Shown here: positions 24,901 through 36,010 of the stretch, piece after piece | Position numbering within the stretch: position 1 is the first letter of the stretch | Layout: every line of letters starts with the position of its first letter | From: Hydractinia symbiolongicarpus | Taxonomy: Eukaryota; Cnidaria; Hydrozoa; Anthoathecata; Hydractiniidae | Direction: 5' to 3' | NCBI RefSeq assembly: GCF_029227915.1 | Contig: NC_079880.1 | Span: forward strand, 9,081,501 to 9,141,500 | DNA length: 60,000 bases | Notes under the pieces: model-generated | Seen by the model: the letters and a program-made list of their open reading frames with translations, nothing else | What the model was told of the DNA's origin: nothing | The model's database searches: none | Made by a program: the position numbers and the translations under genes

Positions 24901-25608
24901 AAGTGAGTATAAGTGAATATAAGTGAATATAAGTGAATATAAGTGAATATAAGCATCATTGTGCCTCAGCCGAATTTTTTTGTTATTTATAAAATTAGCT
25001 TGTACCAACATCAACAAGTATTATGTATGCTTACACATTGTTCATCCACGTGCAATGTCTTGGATAAGAAATCAATTCCAATTGTAGCCTATAATGTTCA
25101 GGAGACATATGTCTGGTTAGATCGTCTTCGTTCCTACCTTGGAGGAAAAAATACGTATTCTTTCCTCCAAGTTTCTACATATCTAGGACGTTTTTTATAG
25201 AAGTACAAAATAGTTGTGATATAATACTGCACAGTAGCATAGTAAGAGAACTAAAAATGGCTGCAAGTTGAGATTTATGAAGAAAAATCCAAAAGAGGAT
25301 GTCTTTGAGCTGCTCAAACATGCACAAAACTCGGAATCGGAATTTCAGAAAGGATTTTTTCTCTAAGCTGATCAAGAATTTATGTCTTGCAAAAATTATG
25401 TCCAAATAATAGTTTCGAAGAATGGTCACATGGTGGAAGTTAATGCAACCTGGCAGGATAAAAAAAAAAGAAATTAGTTGCACCCGCATCGACATTTTTT
25501 CCGATTATTATTTTTGCGTGTGTGCGACCACGCTGCGCCATGTTCTCACCTGATAATGGTCTTCAAAACTGTCATACATCCATCTTGTTACAAGAGATGT
25601 TTTCCCAA
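21980..25608 (-). CDS. RAB6-like: RAB6-family small GTPase (first coding exon not found)
   Basis: Six exons join in phase on the minus strand: 25550-25608, 25035-25088, 23367-23472, 22896-23007, 22535-22628 and 21980-22117 (TGA), giving about 187 residues. GTP-binding motifs are present: the end of the P-loop (VGKTS), switch I with ATIGIDF, switch II with [15 protein letters not shown] for guanine recognition and [10 protein letters not shown]. The segments [15 protein letters not shown] and [17 protein letters not shown] follow RAB6, which controls Golgi and retrograde membrane traffic. The C-terminus CWC fits double prenylation (RAB6 usually ends CSC). The first coding exon (about 20 residues with KLVFLG) was looked for to about 42 kb and not seen, so it is farther away, mis-assembled or lost. 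Some normally strict positions differ, so a divergent paralogue is possible. Confidence 0.85.
23666..24955. repeat. 1.3-kb minisatellite with 10-bp unit in a RAB6-like intron
   Basis: About 130 tandem copies of AATATAAGTR (R is A or G, sometimes T at the neighbouring site). The array is interrupted at intervals by an irregular AAAAAGTGAGTATAAGTG block, giving a higher-order pattern. It lies wholly inside the intron between exons 25035-25088 and 23367-23472. On the minus strand it reads as a false tyrosine- and leucine-rich ORF, which should not be taken as protein. Confidence 0.97.
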
Positions 25609-28600
25609 CTAAAATGGCAAAGAATAATACATGAAAGTTGCATGTGACATCGAAAATTTGGCATGATCACTGACCTCCACAAAGCAGATAAGGGAAGAGA
25701 AGGGAAGACAAAAGGAAGGCATTGCATTTATTGTCCTGGTGTCTACTAATTAGAATCACCGTTATTATTCTTAAAGTAGTATTCAAGATAAAATTACTCA
25801 AGATAAAAAAATAGGCCAAGGCATAGCGAAGATTAGAACTAAGGGTTCTATTTGCAACTTTTTAAGTGTTTTATAATAAAATCAAAGCAGGCATACTCGT
25901 AGTGAGGCATAAAAAAAACGTTAGACCATTTTTTGTTTGTGTAAGTAGTTATTCCTGTGATGTTATCAGATGCTTAGAATTTTTGATAAAGTACCAATAG
26001 GTATATTAACGAATAAATAAATACTATTTAATACTTCTGTGACAAAACTGTGAAGTACAAAATTGAAAAAACACAGAAAACTTGTGTCCAAGCTATTTTC
26101 CCAAATTGATCAAAATTTTTTTGTTAGTTTTCGAGTTCCAACCGTAAACTCGTCCCCCATGTCAATATATTCATAGAAAATTTGAAATCAAAAGTCAATA
26201 AAAAATCGCTTTAGTGGGATCAATCTTTCTGAGATCAAATACGGTTAACGTTTCTGGGCGCCTTTAGGTAAATCTTGGGATGTATACCTTATCGTCGAAC
26301 TTTTGTCGAAACAATTCATTGTTTAAAAAACTTAGCACACACGTAGTGAAGGACATTTAAATACACAAAATTTAATTTAGCATCGTCATCGATTATTTTT
26401 GTAATGTCATCAGAAATTCTTGATCGTATACAAAAGTATAATAATTTTATTACGGTATTAAAAAATTAATTTTTTCAAATGACATTATTTGTCAGTTGCT
26501 AATTTCTAATCTAAAAAAATATTTTTATACGATTCCCGAAGTTTGCGCGAAAGCCTTGCGCGCGAAAGCGTTGCGCGCGGAAATACTTTTACGCTGCACC
26601 TTGTGACTCGTGCTTCATAACAGTCCAGTCTATAGCCTGAAGTAGTTTTTAAATGGCTTAATATTTTAAAACATATCAGACAGAAAACAAAAACCGCATT
26701 TAATCCAGCTGTTTCGGTTATCATTTAATTCGTGAATAACGTATTTACTTAAAATCAGCTGTATTGAAAACTAATGGACTGCAAATGACTTTACAATTAG
26801 ACTGATTCTAATTATTCCTAATTTTTAAGGGTTAAGGGAAAGTTAGAGATGAAAGATTTGTACAACAAGAAAGCGTAATGTTATGAATCATAAGGTAAGA
26901 ATGCGTTGCTTAGCAACAATGACACGCTTGTTTACTAGCAAAGATAGCTACTCATCAAACTAAACATAGATTAAATATAAACAAAACACAAAACCATAAA
27001 AATGTTTGACTACTTGTAGTAGTAAAAGTTTATAACACTTCATCGTCTCTTATCTTGTGAAAGCTAGGTAAAAAAAAAAAGCAAACGGAGATCTCTTATA
27101 GATAAAGATTTCAACTACGAGAAAGAAGCATAAAAGCCCTTTTTGGTGAGCTTCGTAACATATCCTTGTTTGAAATCATACGAATTTTTTTCTTTGTCTC
27201 TGATGAGAAAGTCTGTGAAGCAATAATCTTACCGCTTTGTTCTCCTAACGAGACCAACTTAAACTTCTTCAAGTTTTCTTCAAACATGCTTTACCTTGAA
27301 AACGAAACATCTGTCAGATGTTTGTTTACATCATGTGTCTCGGAGAAAAAAAATGCTTGCTCTTCAATTTTCTTTGTTTTGTAGCGAGTTATAGGATCTC
27401 CTCCGCAGTGACACTATATTCAAAAATAACTTTGCGTAAGCTGAGAAATAGTTTACGTAAATTTAGAAGGGAAGAAAAGCCCTGTCAGGAACCTGAGTTG
27501 AACGAATAATAGGGAACTTGCGCAAATTCATATTATTAATATGATAAAAGCGAATAGTATAATAAAAATATAATATAAGCGAATATGGCGATACTTTCTC
27601 GATTGAGAACACATTAATGGATGAAAAATACAAGATACCCTGGGGCGACCTGGTCCTCAGAAGTCCTTTTCTTTTTAAAATCGAGGCCGTCAAGTAAGCA
27701 CTAACATCCGGCAACAAACCTTGGGGATGAGAATGACCTTGTGGAAGGGCTTGCTATTTATACGGAACGCTTTTCTTTACAGCAGTCGTCCTTTCAAGGT
27801 GCTAATTTACACTACCCTGTCAAACCAAACTCGATCCCAGGGTTTTTTTCTCTCTTTAGCAGGCACGCCAAATAATGAGTCTCATGAAACATTTACACGC
27901 TTCTTAATAGGACTAATAACCCTCCTTCACAGGGTTTTTTGTCTCACATTGGCGCTGCGTTTATTGATAGGTTTGACAAAAAAGGGCTTGGGGGACGCTG
28001 GTCGTGATTGGTCGCGACATTTTACCTAATTATGCGAAAGATTCCCAGGAGGGACCATGGTTTAGATTGGGAGTCCTAGAATATTCATTGCTCATTTTAA
28101 GCTACCAGACAACTCCGTGTAACATCCAACGGTCCACACAGTGTACCATCTTCCCAATTTCTCTCGCGCATGGCTGGGCTTAACCCAGGGCTACGGCGCC
28201 ACATGTGTTTTATATCAGAAAATTATATTTGAAAAATAAATTTATATTGTTTTATAGTTTAAATTAATTTTAACTAGTTAGCACTCATCCCAGGTGTACT
28301 ACATGCTGCTAATGCTCAAATTAATATTAACTAGCCATTGTTATCACTAATGCTCCCCGAATTGCTATTAACGATTTAATAAATACAAAATTAGAACGGG
28401 ATCGAAATTTAAAATGGAAAATGGTGGATGTTTCATGTAACTGCGTGATAACGGGTATGATAACAGAAATGCAGAACGGAATCGAATAGAGACTTGTGAA
28501 TAAGCTTATTGCCCAGGGGGAAAATTATAAATAAGAAGCCCTGCGGTTTGAAGATTTCCGTCATTAGCCTGGAAGATTCTGAAATTTGAAGTATAGACTT

Positions 28601-30730
28601 TGAAAACGGAGAACAATGGGTAAACAAATCATAAGTATTCTAATTCTCAATTATTATTGTCACTAACCTAAATATTAATATTACATATAGGGTGCGTACA
28701 GTATAATTATGCGCTCATACAGCTAATTAGACGATATAAATTTTTGACTTAAATTTCCACACATTTCTTCGTTATCGATCTCCCCATAGCCATCTATATT
28801 TATATAGATCCACATAAAGTTGTATTTCAATTAAAACCAAAAATAGGAACAAGAAACGCTTGTGACAAGAAGATAATAGTGTTACTGTAGCAGTATGTCA
28901 TGTTATTTAAGAAGACATTATTCTGATTTCAAGAAGTTTCATGAAAAGTAAAGAACACAAAGAAGCCTGTAACGACAATTATGCTGTTTGTAGCGTATTG
29001 TTATACTGCAACGGCTAACTATCATGTTATTGGCTAATTATTAGTTCACCTTGACTGTTCAGTGCAAGATACAAAATATTTTTGTCAGGCTTCGACAACT
29101 TTTCTGCAGAAGATATAAAAATCCTGTGACGAATATCTTTTTTACCTGATAGCAATAGCCTTCGGAAGTTATTTTAGCCTCATTTTTCTCAAAAGAACAG
29201 GAGTCAGGTATCCAGGCCCTCATGATAAAAAGAAGGTGCCGATGAGTTTGGCGGCTTTTTGAATGAAACTATTGGTTTCCTCTGAAACTGTACGCACTTT
29301 CCCGAACTCTCCCTAACTCACCCGGAGCATTCACGAAATGCAATTCCTTTTAACATACAATGCGGACGACAGTTGGAAAAAGGCGCTTTTTTAGGGAATC
29401 TTCTGGGTTATGTGAGTTTTTTCGATACAATACTTGAAATTTTTCGAAACGCCGGACTCGCCCTAACTTTTTACGGGGTATGCGGCTTATCAGCACCCTT
29501 GTTGATAAAATTATGCAAAGCAGGACAAAGGTTTTTTAAAGTTAATTAAAGCACTATTTTGTGTAGCTAGCTAGCTGGCTAGCTTGATATATAGCTAGTA
29601 AAAGTAATTTTAGAGGAATTTAAAAATAGTATTTAGCTCCCTATCTACATCAGTACAGCTACTACGACAAGCCAGATCAGGAAGGCAAAACCAACAAAAT
29701 GTAGGCAGTTTTAGTCATGGCCGTATATACACGAAATTTTTAGAGATAATTGACATCATAATGTACTTTAACAACAGATAACAACCTTAGCATGGAACAT
29801 CCTTCTTCACAAGAAGGCGAGTATTGACATACAGCATTAATAAAAAGTTCAAAAAATGTGTCAACGGCACAAGAAAACTTCCCAGTTAAAACTTCGATGC
29901 ATCCCTAAATTGCGGCGTTTGGATCAACGACAGGTTTTATTTCATATAAGACATAAGTAATCCTTCCACTTACTCACCGTTAACAGGTTTAGCAACAACG
30001 TGGTTCAAACAAAAATAAATCTATTCTTGAAGATAAATTCACGTGGCTGCAGCGACATTTAAGCACATTAAACGAGACAAAAAAACCTCCGTATTACAAA
30101 GCTTCATATTAACATAACAAAAGAATCTCGATTAATATTTTTTATCGCATTCAAATTTTTAGAGACAACAAGGACACCCAGACAAAAAAAGTTTTGCTCG
30201 ATGAGTGTTTTTTTTTTGTCTTGGTGGTACCAAACGCACAGGTTGTGTTATATCAGAGCCGGGTTAGATGATTGAGCAGAAGTCCCCTGCAAAGTAAAGA
30301 GAGAAAGTAAAGAGAAAATTTTTTTGCCATACACAACACAAATACTATATACCCGCAGTCCACTAAATATGCGCCCTTTCGGCGGGGTGCAATAACAAAA
30401 AGTGCAGACAGATAGTACAGGTAGATAGCTACTAATTTTATTATTATTATTACTACTGAACATCAGAATACAAAGTAAGCGTAGCTAGCTACATAAGTGT
30501 AAAACAGAGATAGAGAAATGTATATTCTAGCACAGCCCCTAAAACGCACACGCGCACGCCCAAGGTCAGCCACAACAAATCCCTATTAATCAATGCCTAG
30601 CCATGGTTATTTCTTATTAGACATCAACGCATAAGGTTAAAGTCCCTAATATTCAATGTAGTGACGTCATATGTAGAATAAAAGATCCAACATTTTTCTA
30701 ATACAATTCCATAATTATCAACGCGCATAT
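25609..30730. other. Intergenic stretch, or distal first intron of the RAB6-like gene
   Basis: No gene can be supported. Short ORFs exist on both strands but none resembles a known protein. The stretch at 28040-28200 is less AT-rich and holds a CTGGGCTTAACCCAGGGCT inverted repeat, which may be a short interspersed element. A dispersed repeat lies at 27630-27735. If the missing first RAB6 exon is real, this stretch would be part of a long intron. Confidence 0.4.
27630..27735. repeat. Dispersed repeat family C, copy 1
   Basis: This stretch (with CGTCAAGTA and a 'ggcaacaa' block then 'ctTGGGGA') is shared with 46140-46255 at moderate identity, in the same orientation. The CCTGGGG/CCTCGTCCC-like head resembles short interspersed elements common in cnidarian genomes. 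Limits are approximate. Confidence 0.45.
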
Positions 30731-30737
30731 AAGGGGA

Positions 30738-31021
30738 ATGCCCTATCATCAAAACTAAGTAGAAAGGGAAATAACTGTGTTAGTTTTGAGCAGAATGAAA
30801 TTTTCCGACAAAACAAAAAACTGTATACAATAAATAGAAATGGACTCACCGTAAAACAGCTACGAGATATCGCAAAAACACGTGGATTATGTAGAGGCGT
30901 TCAGGGACTGCGCAAGAATGATCTGCTTCAACATCTCAAGAACGATATCGCAAGCCAGGAAAATTGGATCAAGGCTGTTGAGGAGAATTTCTATGCGCTC
31001 GCGTTTATCCCGGACCGGTAA
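30738..31021 (+). pseudogene. SAP-like DNA-binding ORF fragment of the Polinton-like element
   Basis: An open frame of about 90 codons runs to a TAA at 31019-31021 and lacks a clear ATG. Its centre reads LTVKQLRDIAKTRG followed by LRKNDLLQHL, the helix-extended-helix pattern of SAP-like domains, which bind DNA. Such short SAP-type ORFs are common in Polinton and adintovirus-like elements of cnidarians. It is on the plus strand, converging on the minus-strand ORFs to its right. It is the left-most recognisable piece of the element. Without a start it is probably a remnant. Confidence 0.5.
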
Positions 31022-31077
31022 AGCATGTGTAACGAAGCTGTTGCAAAGGAACCCATGATGCTACCGCTTGTCCCGGA

Positions 31078-31311
31078 CTAGTTTAAAACGCAAGACATCG
31101 TTCCTACCCCATAAATGTGAACCGACTGTATGGAACTGGTCCCAGAAGAGGTTTTAGCTTCAGGCTCTACAGTACCCTCTTGTTGCTTCATTTCTTCCTT
31201 CCTTTTCATCATCAGTGCCGCCAACTGATGTCCCTGTGCAACCCTCCCCGGATGCTTCGGCGGCTTTCTAATGATTCTCTCCTCTTCTTGTTTCTGATCT
31301 TCTTCACTCAT
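31078..31311 (-). CDS. Small charged ORF of the Polinton-like element
   Basis: Seventy-seven codons starting MSEEDQKQEEER, followed by a basic stretch with KHPGRVAQGHQL and a Lys/Glu-rich helix-like segment. Similar short proteins with an acidic start and a basic middle are typical of these elements, where their role is unknown. It lies downstream of the polymerase remnant in the same direction. It may be intact, but no domain supports a function. Confidence 0.4.
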   Translation of the reverse strand: MSEEDQKQEEERIIRKPPKHPGRVAQGHQLAALMMKRKEEMKQQEGTVEPEAKTSSGTSSIQSVHIYGVGTMSCVLN

Positions 31312-31318
31312 TTTATTA

Positions 31319-31504
31319 TTATACTACGGTCTCAGCCTCCTCCGCCTCCTTCTCCGCATTCCGTTTCTTCTTCTTGCTCATATGCCGGGCAGTATGGCCT
31401 GCTACAAGCAACGGGGCTAAACACTCCCTATGGTGCAATACACTAGTATTCCCAGATCGATCATGGAGTACCGGATTATGGGATCTTCCTCTATATCTCG
31501 TCAT
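31319..31504 (-). CDS. Small ORF of the Polinton-like element, Lys-rich end
   Basis: Sixty-one codons; the likely true start is the internal methionine before SKKKKRNAEKEAEEAETVV, which would leave a very short peptide. It ends just upstream of the ORF at 31078-31311, and its 5' end overlaps by four bases the ORF at 31501-31818. The tight packing in one direction fits a compact viral-type gene block, but the reading frame may be chance. Confidence 0.25.
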   Translation of the reverse strand: MTRYRGRSHNPVLHDRSGNTSVLHHRECLAPLLVAGHTARHMSKKKKRNAEKEAEEAETVV

Positions 31505-31818
31505 AATTCATCTATATTGTCGATGTCGACAAAATTTCCAATCAAATTTGCATACAGGCTAATCACGTGAGTAGTCAACTCTTGTGCAGTCTTCTCTCCC
31601 TTTTCGTGGAGTTCTCGCTGTACATACTCGGTATGGACTTTGACGATGGCCTCCTCTGGGGCCTTGTCAACAAACCATTCCGTGCACTTATTCGGTAGAC
31701 GATATTCCTTGTCTTTGCGTAGGGCCTCTTTCAGCACCTGACGGTTATCGATGGGCTTTTCAATATTTCCATATTCTGCAGAGGCATTGTTAAAGACTTG
31801 TGCGATATCGGACGACAT
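31501..31818 (-). CDS. Hypothetical 105-residue protein of the Polinton-like element
   Basis: The best start is the methionine of MSSDIAQVFNNASAEYG at 31818, giving 105 residues and a TGA at 31501; an ATG 25 codons earlier exists but its leader looks unrelated. The protein is helix-rich, acidic at the C-terminus (VDIDNIDEL) and has no transmembrane segment. It begins about 85 bp after the polymerase stop (31903), on the same strand. No family is recognised. It appears unbroken, unlike the polymerase. Confidence 0.5.
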   Translation of the reverse strand: MSSDIAQVFNNASAEYGNIEKPIDNRQVLKEALRKDKEYRLPNKCTEWFVDKAPEEAIVKVHTEYVQRELHEKGEKTAQELTTHVISLYANLIGNFVDIDNIDEL

Positions 31819-31902
31819 CTTTATTATACGTCTATATCTGAGGAAGGAAAATGCGATAGAGCATACGGTATGATTATAGCGACTAGTGTGCACACCACCA
31901 TT

Positions 31903-34900
31903 TTATTCCCCTGCAGACGCTAGGCGGTAATGGCCACGGGCAAGCGTCGTAATTTGATTCTGCTGCACGATACGTTTGCCGTCTGCCATGTTAAGTTAAT
32001 GGTCCTTGTTTTGAATAAGCACTTGGCTTTTGTAGATGTCAACGCCCTCTTCCAGACATCGCTGGTAGTCATCGAAGGTGATGGATTTTTTGGTAACACA
32101 TTGCTTTACGCCCTTTGCTTTGTGATCACCACCTTCTTTTGTAAGGCTCTTGTAAGCATATAGCTTGGGCCTTAGGGTGACGAACTCGGTCATGATTTCG
32201 CCACCCAATTAGTCCTTCATCAAGCCTACTTCCTTCTTGTTTTTCCTATAGGAAGGGGGCTTCCATCATCGGGATTATGGGCACTTGTATCGAAGCGTGC
32301 CTCAACAATCTGCGTGATATCCTTGTAAAAGTCTTCCGTTCGTATATGGTACACAAAGGAGTCCGTGTCCATGTAGCAGAGCTGTATTTTAGAACCATAT
32401 TTTTCTTGTATATAGCCGTAGTGAAACTCGTACATCACCATTTTTGACATATCTAATATAGCCTGGCCAAAGTATACGGGCTTATTCATTTTAACCTCTG
32501 TTTTACCCATCTCTACACCTACCAGGTTTTTGCTAAACCTGCTCCCACCCTTGAAATTAGGTTTCATCACAAGCTTCGTATATTTGTCCTCGTGTGTGAC
32601 AAGCTAGATGTTGCGGTGATTTCTGATATTTTCCATGGTCTTGCCGAACACCGGGAGATTCATGAGTTTGTAGAAGTCCTTCTCAAACTCGTTCTTTGCA
32701 TTTGTTTTCAAATCGGTGTTGTGATCGATGTAGCCCTTCAGCCATGCCTTCTGACTAAATCGTATGACCCTGCGCAATTTCTTCAATTTAAGTCTATGTT
32801 TTATAGCCTCATTTAATGCTCTAATATGTACTACATATTTCCGCTTGCCCTACAAATTCGGTACCAATTTCTCAACCTTGTGGACCATAGTGCACTCGGG
32901 TAGGAACAACAGCTCGTTGTGTTTATCGTGTAGCTCCTTGGGGTAATCGATATTAACCTCCAAGATATACCCATGCCTATTGTCCTAAACGAGCTTCTCG
33001 ATTTGCTTTTTGTTGAATGCCTCAACGTTTGATACCCATTTAAAGCCGTCTGTGGGCAGATCTTGACGCATCGCCCACCCGTACAGGTTGTTCGCATCGA
33101 GGTACTGTAGGTAGGAGGATTCAACTTCTGAATCGTTTTGGTCTCCCATGTACCTATTGTTAGATTTGGCATACTGGTGTACAGCCTGGGTTATACCTCC
33201 ACGTATACCTTTTTCAAACGTTAGGAGCATGTCAGGATTGGTGAGAAGCTCTAGCTTTATACCTGTAAATTTCAGGGCTGCCTTCCATGCCAAGCCGGGT
33301 GCACTGTAAAAATGGGCTGGATCAAGGCTGTAGTTATCCAAGCAGACACCTCGAAATGTCTCGAATACGTCAGCTAATAACAGGACGTATATGGTCAGGT
33401 AGATGTCATGATAGTCCCCCATAGTAACGTTATCACCCTCTGGGATAATGACATTCCATACCTCTTTCGCATAGGTATAGTCCCTGTCGCTGATACCCGT
33501 CATATTCAGCTTGCTGTAGAATGCCTCCTTTGATGGCAGCTCTAACTCCTCGAATCGCTGCCATCCATCCATATATTCCTAGGGGTGCACGCCTTTTCTC
33601 AGCATTAGCCTGAAGACATCATCTTTGTTGATAAACTTTGCCATGGACGGTACGTTTGCCTTTACCTTGCCCTGATTAAGCTGCTTCGTGGTATTTAAAT
33701 TGCAATTTTTTCACCAAAACTTTGCCATGTGTTCGGCGTCTATGCCCTGGAATTCTGGACAGGTATCCGCACAATGATGACACTTCATGCCTGCAGCGTT
33801 TGTACCAATGAGGTTACTTGCCAATGTGTCCAGCGATGATGCCATAAATCGACAACTGTCGATAAACCGTATCTCTATGGTCTTGTACTTCTCGCCATCT
33901 GAGTATCCCATACCTCCAAGGGGTACCTTGATTTTCACGTTAAAACTGATATGTTTTTCAGTATTTTCGGCGATACATCCAATGTCCTGGGTGTTGTACT
34001 TCTCGCCTAATTCTCTTATGAAGAGATGGGCATCATACCCTGAAAGGTGTATGAAGATGACAGGGATGTGGCTGGTATCTTATACTTCAAGTTGCAGCTC
34101 TTATGCACTAAGCCTCTATACAGACTTGTATAGTGGCAGTGGTCCCTGACCTTACGGTTATTCTAATAGTTATCAAACGGCTTTAGGCAGATGTGGCATT
34201 TCTATGCCTCGTCATGTTCTCTTTTTAGGACTTCTGTTAGAGGCTTCATGTCCTGCTGCGGGTAGGTATTATAGAGACGTTTCACTTCATCCTCTAGGTG
34301 GTTCACGAAGCGGGTGACGCAGTCCTCACCCCTGTAAACTGTTAGGGGGTCCGGCATATGCCCATAGGCAAAGGTACTATACGTGCACCATCCAAATGGT
34401 ACATGCTTGTTTTTTGGTCTTTTTTCCTCTTGCATCCTCTACCGGGACTAGCAAACTCTCGAAATCTGCATAGATGGCAAAGGGTACCTTGAATTGTTGC
34501 TGGCCATCCCTGTAGTATAGCCATTTTTCGGCCTCTGTTGGCATTGTGATCTTGACTGCCTCGTGATCGGTGCAGTACGTATAATGCTTATCCCTCGATT
34601 CAATCGTGGGGAAGGCTTGTAAACAATTTAGACAGAAGTGCATTTTTGCCGTATTTTCTGAGGTATCACTACCCGGGACCCGTGAGAGACTTTTTACGGC
34701 TGTGTAGTGGGTCTTTTTGTTATCTGTAAGGAGGAGTAGATTCACCTGCTTCTTGCGCCCGTTGTGCACCAATCGACGCAGTGTATTGATCTTCTTCCCC
34801 TTTATATATAGGACGTTTACCGCGATCTCCTTGTTGTTATCCTCGAATTTGGAAATGTCTTTGATGCTTGTAGGGAACTCTATACCATGCCATTTGTAGT

Positions 34901-35620
34901 GGTCTACATAGGGTTTCATCTGAGATATTCGATTTGGGTTCTTCCCTATCTCCTCATGATGTAAGGATACTATTATACTCCACTTGAAACACTCCTCATC
35001 TTCATTCGACGGGTTAACAATGGCCTTCTTGGAGGCTATCCATTTAGGTGCTTGTATATACGATGAACCCCTCGTTAGCCTCAATTTGTGAAAGTCTAAA
35101 TCGAGGTGTAGGATTCGAGATATTGTAAAGCCACTTTTGGGTAGTGCTGGGTTTTCCACACCCGTTTTGATTTGAGCAAACATCCTGTGTAGCAAATCGT
35201 CTACGTCGCTACCCTGAAATACCGAGGCCATATTACTATGGAAGACCTTCTCTGCCTCAATGTATTCATCGTTGGCCCCCTCTATATTTGACGGCTTCTT
35301 CCACATTATCCATAGTGACAGCTGTCTATTTGTCGACCCCATATCTTCTACCTGGTCCCCAACCAAGGTTTTCACGTTTGATCGCACCATCCCTAAATAC
35401 CCGTCAACGTCGGCGCCTGCCATACCAGAAATTCAGAAACTTCGGAAGGTCCTGTGGAGAGCATGCTTATGTTCCTGTGGTGTAAAATCTTGCCCCAGCT
35501 TGTTATAGAGATTTTGGATATCTTCAAGATATGTTCCTCGGCCTCTTTTTCCACCTCGTCATGAAGTGTAGGTCTTGTGTTGGCTGCCCCATTATAGAGC
35601 CCCATAACCTTACGCTTGAA
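31903..35620 (-). pseudogene. Family-B (protein-primed type) DNA polymerase of a Polinton/adintovirus-like element, broken
   Basis: A polymerase of about 1200 residues can be followed in pieces. In order on the minus strand: a zinc-finger-like segment (CLNCLQAF..), an exonuclease motif YADFES near 34460, an HNH/endonuclease VII-like segment near 34130-34190, FIDSCRFMASSL near 33850, the polymerase motif LDANNLYGWAM near 33080, FGKTMENI near 32630 and the catalytic YMDTDS near 32370. Such enzymes copy linear element genomes from a protein primer. Here it is dead. In-frame stops lie at 35433 (TGA), 34202, 34163 (TAG), 33711 (TGA), 33579, 32985, 32850, 32604 (TAG), 32209 and 31996 (TAA). There are frameshifts near 34430, 34080 and 32235. 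The final stop is at 31903. The upper part is duplicated at 36994-39202. Confidence 0.85.
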
Positions 35621-36010
35621 GGCTGTATACGCTCTACTACGCTCTACTACACTCTATTACAAGCTACTACAAAGAAATACGCTCTCCTACAGAAAAGTTA
35701 TTTTCTACTACGCTCTACTACACTCTACTACAGGCTACTACACTCTACTACAAGCTACTACACTCTACTACACTCTATTACAAGCTACTACACTCTACTA
35801 CAGGCTACTACACTGTACTACAGAGAAATACGCTCTACTATGCTCTACTACAGGCTACTACACTCTACTACAGGCTACTACATGCTACTACAGGCTACCA
35901 CGCTCTACTACAAAGAAATACGTTCTACTACGGCCTGCTACAGAAAATAACGTACCGCTACACATCGCTACGAAAAATTACGCTTTACTACATTGTACTA
36001 CAAGGAAAGA
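35612..36010. repeat. CTACTACA minisatellite, copy 1
   Basis: An irregular tandem array of about 390 bp built on CTCTACTACA and GGCTACTACA blocks of about 10 bp, combined in 20-30 bp periods with occasional GAAATACG blocks. It abuts the 5' end of the polymerase remnant. The plus-strand ORFs through it (Tyr/Thr/Leu-rich) are products of the repeat, not genes. Confidence 0.9.

Noticed and set aside
23666-24955. CRISPR-like array
   Set aside because: Units are directly adjacent 10-mers without unique spacers, in an animal intron; it is a minisatellite.
24697-25017. 106-codon Tyr/Leu/His-rich minus-strand ORF
   Set aside because: It is a translation of the 10-bp minisatellite.
28040-28200. GC-richer island, possibly a SINE or a gene edge
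   Set aside because: Box-like motifs are too degenerate and no second copy was found in the window.
33787-34149. 120-codon plus-strand ORF (also 37369-37731)
   Set aside because: Antisense shadow of the polymerase remnant on the minus strand.
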